Assembly (NCBI GenBank): GCA_900169235.1
Contig: FWCC01000298.1
Location: 186,001 to 250,000 of the forward strand
DNA length: 64,000 bases
Direction: 5' to 3'
Source: Zarea fungicola
Taxonomy: Eukaryota; Ascomycota; Sordariomycetes; Hypocreales; Cordycipitaceae
A program made the position numbers and the translations under genes. This document shows, piece after piece, positions 59,001-64,000 of this stretch; the first letter of the stretch is position 1; each line of letters starts with the position of its first letter. The notes below the pieces were generated by a model that saw nothing but the letters and a program-made list of their open reading frames with translations, did no database searches and was not told the origin of the DNA.

Positions 59001-61013
59001 CGCAGGCATGGCGATATAAAGCTCTATTGGTATTTATTGCGGTCTGCCAGCATTTGGGCCTTTGCGCTATGGCTTGCTATGACTGCAATTGCAGCTGTGA
59101 TGGAAAGAATGCCACGTAAGTGCCATCTAAACCTATGCATTCCATTCTCATCATCCATCATCATCCATCATCATCCATTATGTTCATCATCACCATCATC
59201 ATCACTATTATTATCATTATTATCATTATGAACAGTTTCTTTGTCAACATTGTTTCTAACATGCTGAAAGAAATCTTTATGCGAATCTGGCTGAATACCG
59301 ATGCTGGGAATGACTGGTACTTTGCAGGCTTTCTAGCGCTGAGCGTCGTAGAGATCATGCTGACCTGTACCCATGGCGCATACTTTTTGAAGCAAATCGT
59401 CCCCAAGAGCTCTGCAGAGCTACACTGGAGGCTCCTGTGCTCCATCATGGAAGCCACGCTGCCTTTCCTCAGCCATGTAGACGCCGGATCTCTGCTCAAC
59501 AGACTAAGTCAGGACGTCGAATTGATATCCCAGCAGATGCCCTTAATGATGATGACGACGGTTTCCATGGGCTTCAACGTCCTTGCTGATATTGGCATCG
59601 TCTCATCCGGCTCGCAATACGCGCCGCCAATTATTGTTTTTCTCTTGGCTGTGTTGTACATGATTCAGCATTATTATCTACGGACGTCACGTCAGCTTCG
59701 ACATTTGTCGTTGGAAACAATGTCGCCATTGGTTACCCAGTTTACAGAAACAATTTCTGGCATAGCCCACATTCGGAATTTTGGCTGGCAGGAGCACTTC
59801 CGAAAGCAGATTTTCACCATACTCAGCTATGCACAGACGCCATTTTACTACTTGTTGTGCATTCAGCAGTGGCTCAATTTAGCTTTGGATTTCACCACGC
59901 TTGTTGTCGGTGTCATACTGACCAGCATTGCGCTTGTGTTTCCAAATTCCAGCTCAGATACTGCCGTCGGCCTTGCGCTTTTGAATTTGATATCCTTTAG
60001 TGCCACTGCGTCGCTGTTTCTGCAGTCGTGGGTGAGGCTGGAAACCAGTCTGGGCGGCCTTGCCCGAATTCAAGTATTTTGCAAAGAAACACCCGTGGAG
60101 CAGGATGCTACGGATGCACCAGAGCTGCCAGACAGCTGGCCGTTGACTGGAAATATTGATTTTAACTGCGTCACTGCCAGCTACCGGTATGTAATCGTCC
60201 AACAGACGGCGGCACATATTTTGTGCATCTACTAATGGAATACGCAGGGGAGCCGATGGCAACTTTCGCGACGCATTCAGCAACACGACATTCAGCATTC
60301 AGCATGGCCAAAAAGTTGGAATTAGTGGTAGGACGGGAAGGTAGGTCTCAACCTACAAAGTCATATCCGCTTTCTTCGTATTTGCTAACCCAGCCTTTTT
60401 TCTTTTCCCCTGCTTTTACAGTGGCAAAAGTTCAATGCTACTGGCACTTTTACATTTGCTGGAAATTTCAGGCAGCATCAGCATTGATGGCCGCGACATC
60501 AAGTCTGTGCCCCGACACGACCTTCGGTCTCGCATCACGACCATGACGCAGGATGGTGTCGAATTCATCGGCACTGTCCGCATGAATATCTTTCCATTTA
60601 CGACAATACCACCTCCCGCCGACGAGCGCATCATCGAGACGCTCGAAAAGGTCGGGCTGTGGGAGCACATCAGCCAGTACGGCGGCTTCGATCAGGACAT
60701 TGTCAGCGCGCGACTCTCACATGGCCAGAAACAGCTGCTCTTCGTCGCCCGCGCAATACTGCACCAGGAAACCCTAGAGACCAAGATTGTGCTGGTGGAT
60801 GAGGCGACGAGCTCGCTGGATCATGCAACAGATGCGAAGGTGCAAGAGCTCATGTCAGAGGCGTTTGCGGATTGCACTGTGCTCACGATTGCGCATCGGA
60901 GGGAGTACTTTGCGCATGTTGATGTTGTCCTGGAGCTGGACGCTGGGAATGTAGTGGAAGTGGTGAATCGCAGCAGTGGCACCGAAACTGAAGCTGCAGT
61001 TGAGAGTCATTAG
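56057..61013 (+). CDS. ABCC-type (MRP-like) full ABC transporter
   Basis: ATP-driven exporter of organic anions, conjugates or toxins at plasma or vacuolar membrane; 1423 aa. Ten exons: 56057-56777, 56857-57077, 57140-57419, 57482-57715, 57783-58492, 58549-58711, 58774-59115, 59271-60186, 60248-60340 and 60422-61013; the frame closes throughout. Order: TMD0 (KFDFTLLFE start), TMD1, NBD1 (GTVGSGKS near 624, LSGGQKQRL near 718, IIILDDVFSALD near 735), TMD2, NBD2 (GRTGSGKSS across the last splice near 1227, LSHGQKQ near 1322, VLVDEATSSLD near 1350). NBD1 has Glu in place of the Q-loop Gln (YASEGPW) and Asp after the Walker B Asp, the degenerate-site pattern common in ABCC proteins. The intron 3 donor (GTTCGT) is weak and the exon 4-5 join is less certain. 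Confidence 0.9.
59148..59229. repeat. CAT/ATT-rich microsatellite inside an intron
   Basis: Repeated catcatc, ccatcat and attatt units occupy most of the 155-nt seventh intron of the ABCC gene, making it the longest intron in that gene. The units are open in several frames, so read-through models can look coding. Confidence 0.85.
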
Positions 61014-61612
61014 ATTGAAATGTTGCGTAATTTTCTTCAGTCTGCATGTTATTTTCTTCTTCTTTTTCATGGCAGAAGCATCTCAAGCTGTTGTTTTGTT
61101 GCCTTGCCGTTCTCTTTTTCTTTTATCCCAAGTCATAGCCATTTGGCTGTTACATGTAAATTTACGCCTGCCAGCTCTAAGATTATGCAGTATCTGATGC
61201 TCATATTTTGTGACTACATTGCTTCGATGCAACCTGTCGTTGAAGTCCATCCATCAGGTGTGGCTGTTGCCTCATCTGGCTGGGTTCATGAAGAGCGGGT
61301 CCCAACCTCTTCAAGGCGGTGAGTGGTAGTCGCCCACTTGGACACAGAGGCTAGCCTGCCTATCACAGACTGGCAAAAAAAAATCTCCCAGTCTACCTGC
61401 AGGCCCGAAAAAAAAAAATACACTGTTCCTCTGCTCTCCACGGCCATGTTGTCTTTTTTTCCCAGCGTTTCTGAATGATCATCGGAGAAGATCTCGCAGA
61501 GGCCTTTTATCGTGTTGAAAGTTCTTAACTCTAATCCAGTTGGATCTGGAATTATTCTCTCTTTCAATCGCATTACCTGAAACGTGGGCGTGGCTCCAGA
61601 ACATCGCCCAAC
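61014..61612. other. ABCC gene 3' flank and MAK16 promoter
   Basis: About 600 bp, T-rich near 61020-61070 and with two A homopolymers near 61375-61420. No gene was seen. Confidence 0.5.
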
Positions 61613-62594
61613 ATGGCGTCCGACGAGATTGTCTGGCAAATTATTAACCAGCAATTCTGTGCTTTCAAGTTAAAGTAAGCCTGCTACGAACCATAGAGCC
61701 AATCAAGGAAAGAAAGTCCTTTCTAATGAGCACAGAACCCCCAAGGAGCAAAACTTTTGCCGCAACGAATACAATGTGACGGGCTTCTGCAACCGCCAGT
61801 CGTGCCCGCTGGCCAACTCGCGATACGCCACGGTCCGCCAGCACCCGACCAAGCAGACGCTGTACCTGTACATGAAGACGGTGGAGCGCGCGCACCTGCC
61901 GTCCAAGATGTGGGAGCGCATCAAGCTGTCCAACAACTACAACAAGGCGCTCGAGCAGATTGATGAGCGTCTCATCTACTGGCCCAAATTCCTGCTGCAC
62001 AAGTGCAAGCAGCGCCTGACCCGCCTGGCGCAGGTGCAGATTCGCATGCGCCGCATCGCCGCCGAGGAGGAGCGCCTGGGCGAGAAGCTGGTCCCCAAGA
62101 TGGCGCCCAAGATCAAGCACAGGGAGCGGGCCCGCGAGCGCAAGGCCGAGGCGGCCGCCAAGCTGGAGCGCACGATTGAACGCGAGCTGCTGGATCGCCT
62201 GCGCCAGGGCGCGTACGGCGAGCAGCCGCTCAACGTCAGCGAGGACATCTGGAAGAAGGTACTCAACGCCATGGAGCGCGAGGGTAACGGCGTCCGTGAC
62301 GAGGACATGGATGACGGTATCGACTCTGATGATGAGGAGCAGGACGAGGAGCTCGATAGCGAGGCTGAGGATGGTGAGAAAGAGGTTGAGTACGTTTCGG
62401 ATCTGGATGAGAGCGAGGAGGAGCTCGGCGATCTGCAGGATTGGCTCGAGAGCGAGGAGGAGGATGAGGAGGATGAGGAGAGCGAGCAGGAAAAGGAGAA
62501 GGCTTCCAACAAGAGGAAGCGTATCCAGGCTACCAAGGTCCAGGCGAAGCGCCCTCGCCAGGAGAAGCTTACCGTCAACGATCTCGACTGGTAA
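61613..62594 (+). CDS. MAK16: MAK16, 60S ribosome biogenesis factor
   Basis: Nucleolar protein needed for 66S pre-ribosome assembly and 25S/5.8S rRNA maturation; 306 aa. Exon 1 (61613-61674) encodes [20 protein letters not shown], and exon 2 (61736-62594) continues with [20 protein letters not shown] and [13 protein letters not shown]. This is the near-invariant Mak16 N-terminus with its zinc-binding-like cysteines. A ribosomal L28e-like/Mak16 core follows ([20 protein letters not shown]), then basic helices and a long acidic Asp/Glu-rich region (residues about 225-285) before a basic C-terminus ([18 protein letters not shown]). The 61-nt intron after codon 20 is early in the gene. The start is fixed by conservation. 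Confidence 0.96.
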
Positions 62595-63513
62595 ATGGGA
62601 AGAATTTGAAGATGTACGTACCAAAGGGGGGGGGGGGACAGATGGTGTTCTTTTTTTTACCATATGCAGCCCTGTATATTCGTGCAAATTGAGAATGGAT
62701 CGAGGAAGGTTGGAATGGAGAAAAAGTTAGCAAAGATGGCTTTGGCAACAGTGTCAAACTTTTAAATAGCATAGCGGTGTTACTGGCATGTATTGTATTT
62801 TGCAGATTTCTTGTCAATAATTTTCTTTATGGGAATAATTTCTAGATGGAAAGACGGAGGAAAAGTCGAGAAGTCAACGACAAATGTCAGCAATAGTACT
62901 ATTCGCAGCTTCATATCATTATTATTATTGTTAGTTCTCATCATCATTTTTCACAAGTCGTTGCCTAATTTGGTATGAATATGTAGGCGAGTAATCAAAA
63001 TATCTAGCGACGTCATCAAGAGCAATTCACACTACAGTGGGCTGTCCTGGTTGTGGCATGCCTCCTGGGTCTCCCCCACCACGACGCTTCTAGTTAATGC
63101 TTCCGCGAGGCTGTTCCCACCGTGTGTCGCACCCTAACTTGAAACCTCCACCTACACCTACATTCTACCTCCAACAAATCCAGCTTGCTTCCCGGTATTC
63201 CCCAACACACATCTCGCTGCTTGGTGTTAAATTTTGACAAGAGGAAATTGCATAATCAGCTCCGAGTTGCGTTTGGGATTCGGGACGGACAAGACCCCTC
63301 ATCTCCTTTTCCCAAACAGATATACAGCTACGGCAAGGGAACAACGAACTTTGGGGTGACTGATGTGCTCATCCAATAACGACAAAACACCGCATTCACC
63401 GATACGTAACTAGACGCCAATCGTTCCAATCTATTCCGTCTTTTACTCTCTCTCAACCCGCACACCAACGCAAGACACACGACACAGCTCACGAAGAGAA
63501 ACAAAACGCAGGC
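62595..63513. other. MAK16 3' flank and MSO1 upstream region
   Basis: About 920 bp with a G homopolymer (about 62627-62637), AT-rich sequence at 62760-62980, and a C/A-rich leader just before MSO1. No supported gene. Confidence 0.5.
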
Positions 63514-64000
63514 ATGGCGTCCTGGTACTCCAACATCGTCACCAAGACGTCCTCCCAAATCTCCTCCCTCGCCTCCACCCTCCTCTCCAGCGAAGCCGAT
63601 GGCGACACCGAAGACGACACCCACGTCTGCCGCGTCCTCCGCAACTACTACACCGAAAAGGGCCGGCCGCGACCCAACTGGCTGCCCGCCGACCCGAAGG
63701 CCGCCGCCCAGGCCCCGCAGACGCTCTACGCCCAATCCACGCAGGTCGGCTCGCGCTACGGCAACCTCACCAACGGCGGCACGGGGCCGGGCGGTGTGCC
63801 GGGCGGCGGTGCTGCTGGTGGCGGGGGGGGCCTGAGTAGTCTATGGGATAACGGACCCAGTGCACAGCAGCAACCGCAGCAACCGCAGCAACCGGCTATA
63901 CCGCAGAGCTTGCGTGTGCCCAGAGGGCCAACCGGTGGTGGTGGTGGTGGCGGCGGCGGCGGCGGCGGCGGAATGATGATGAATGGGAGGGAGGAGGTGG
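63514..64000 (+). CDS. MSO1: MSO1-like Sec1-binding exocytosis protein, 5' part only
   Basis: Fungal regulator of vesicle fusion that binds the SM protein Sec1 at exocytic SNAREs. The first 65 residues match the Mso1 Sec1-binding domain: WYSNIVTKTSSQISSLASTL, EADGDTEDDTHVCRVLRNYY, then TEKGRPRPNWLPAD. Beyond it the frame is low complexity: a Gly-rich run, a Gln/Pro repeat (QQQPQQPQQP) and a longer poly-Gly run close to the right edge, where the window cuts the gene. The ATG at 63514 is the first in frame and sits just before the conserved domain. No intron is evident in the visible part. Identity rests on the N-terminal domain only. Confidence 0.85.
   Translation, partial: MASWYSNIVTKTSSQISSLASTLLSSEADGDTEDDTHVCRVLRNYYTEKGRPRPNWLPADPKAAAQAPQTLYAQSTQVGSRYGNLTNGGTGPGGVPGGGAAGGGGGLSSLWDNGPSAQQQPQQPQQPAIPQSLRVPRGPTGGGGGGGGGGGGGMMMNGREEV

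Noticed and set aside
59120..59270. Extra coding sequence (ATG-led frame over the CAT/ATT repeats) in the ABCC gene
   Set aside because: Joining at the AACAG acceptor breaks the frame; splicing to AAAG at 59270 restores the family pattern (PQIFMRIWL) and places the repeats in an intron.
61665..62687. 340-codon frame on the minus strand
   Set aside because: Antisense to MAK16; the Leu/Ala-rich repeat character comes from the Glu/Lys codons of the sense gene.

Overview
This window is nuclear DNA of a filamentous ascomycete fungus, most likely Sordariomycetes and plausibly Hypocreales. Genes carry short introns (mostly 50-150 nt) with GTAAGT-like donors, CTAAC-like branch sites and C/TAG acceptors. 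There are Zn2Cys6 regulators, a GH72 beta-glucanosyltransferase, an ABCC exporter and conserved fungal housekeeping proteins (INO80, ARB1, TRS120, VPS55, MAK16, MSO1). The genus is inference; nothing here fixes it. Exon junctions below were read by eye, and every multi-exon model given as intact closes in frame from ATG to stop.

Layout: the 5' end of a GH72 cell-wall gene (minus strand) lies at the left edge, followed by about 4 kb without a gene. At 4.4-9.6 kb a DHA1-like MFS transporter and a Zn2Cys6 regulator (both minus) sit beside a nitrilase-superfamily hydrolase (plus) that shares a divergent promoter with the regulator. This looks like a small catabolic or detoxification unit. ARB1 (12-14 kb), a GNAT acetyltransferase and a convergent secreted aspartic-protease-like gene follow. 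From 17 to 21 kb there is a decayed zone: an AT-rich RIP-like tract, a VOC (glyoxalase-like) gene with an in-frame TAG, and a frameshifted Zn2Cys6 relic.

The chromatin remodeller INO80 occupies 22.4-28.7 kb, followed by an atypical zinc-finger protein (29.6-30.8 kb), a 4 kb gene-poor stretch, and a sugar-porter transporter (34.8-36.8 kb) with a poly-C run containing two N just upstream. A 6.2 kb gene-poor stretch has one candidate small spliced gene near 42.5 kb.

The right third is gene-dense: an SDR-like protein that has lost the catalytic lysine and the cofactor motif, TRS120 of TRAPPII, the fused aminodeoxychorismate synthase (PABA/folate pathway), VPS55 (minus), a ten-exon ABCC transporter, MAK16, and the 5' part of MSO1 cut by the right edge. 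TRS120, VPS55 and MSO1 all act in membrane traffic, and ARB1 and MAK16 in ribosome biogenesis, but they are scattered and there is no evidence that they form functional clusters. No tRNA, rRNA, CRISPR array or intact transposon was recognised. I found no convincing new multi-gene system. The best leads are the SDR-like pseudoenzyme, the nitrilase/regulator/transporter unit, the decayed zone at 17-21 kb, and a long ATG-less in-frame extension upstream of the PABA synthase.
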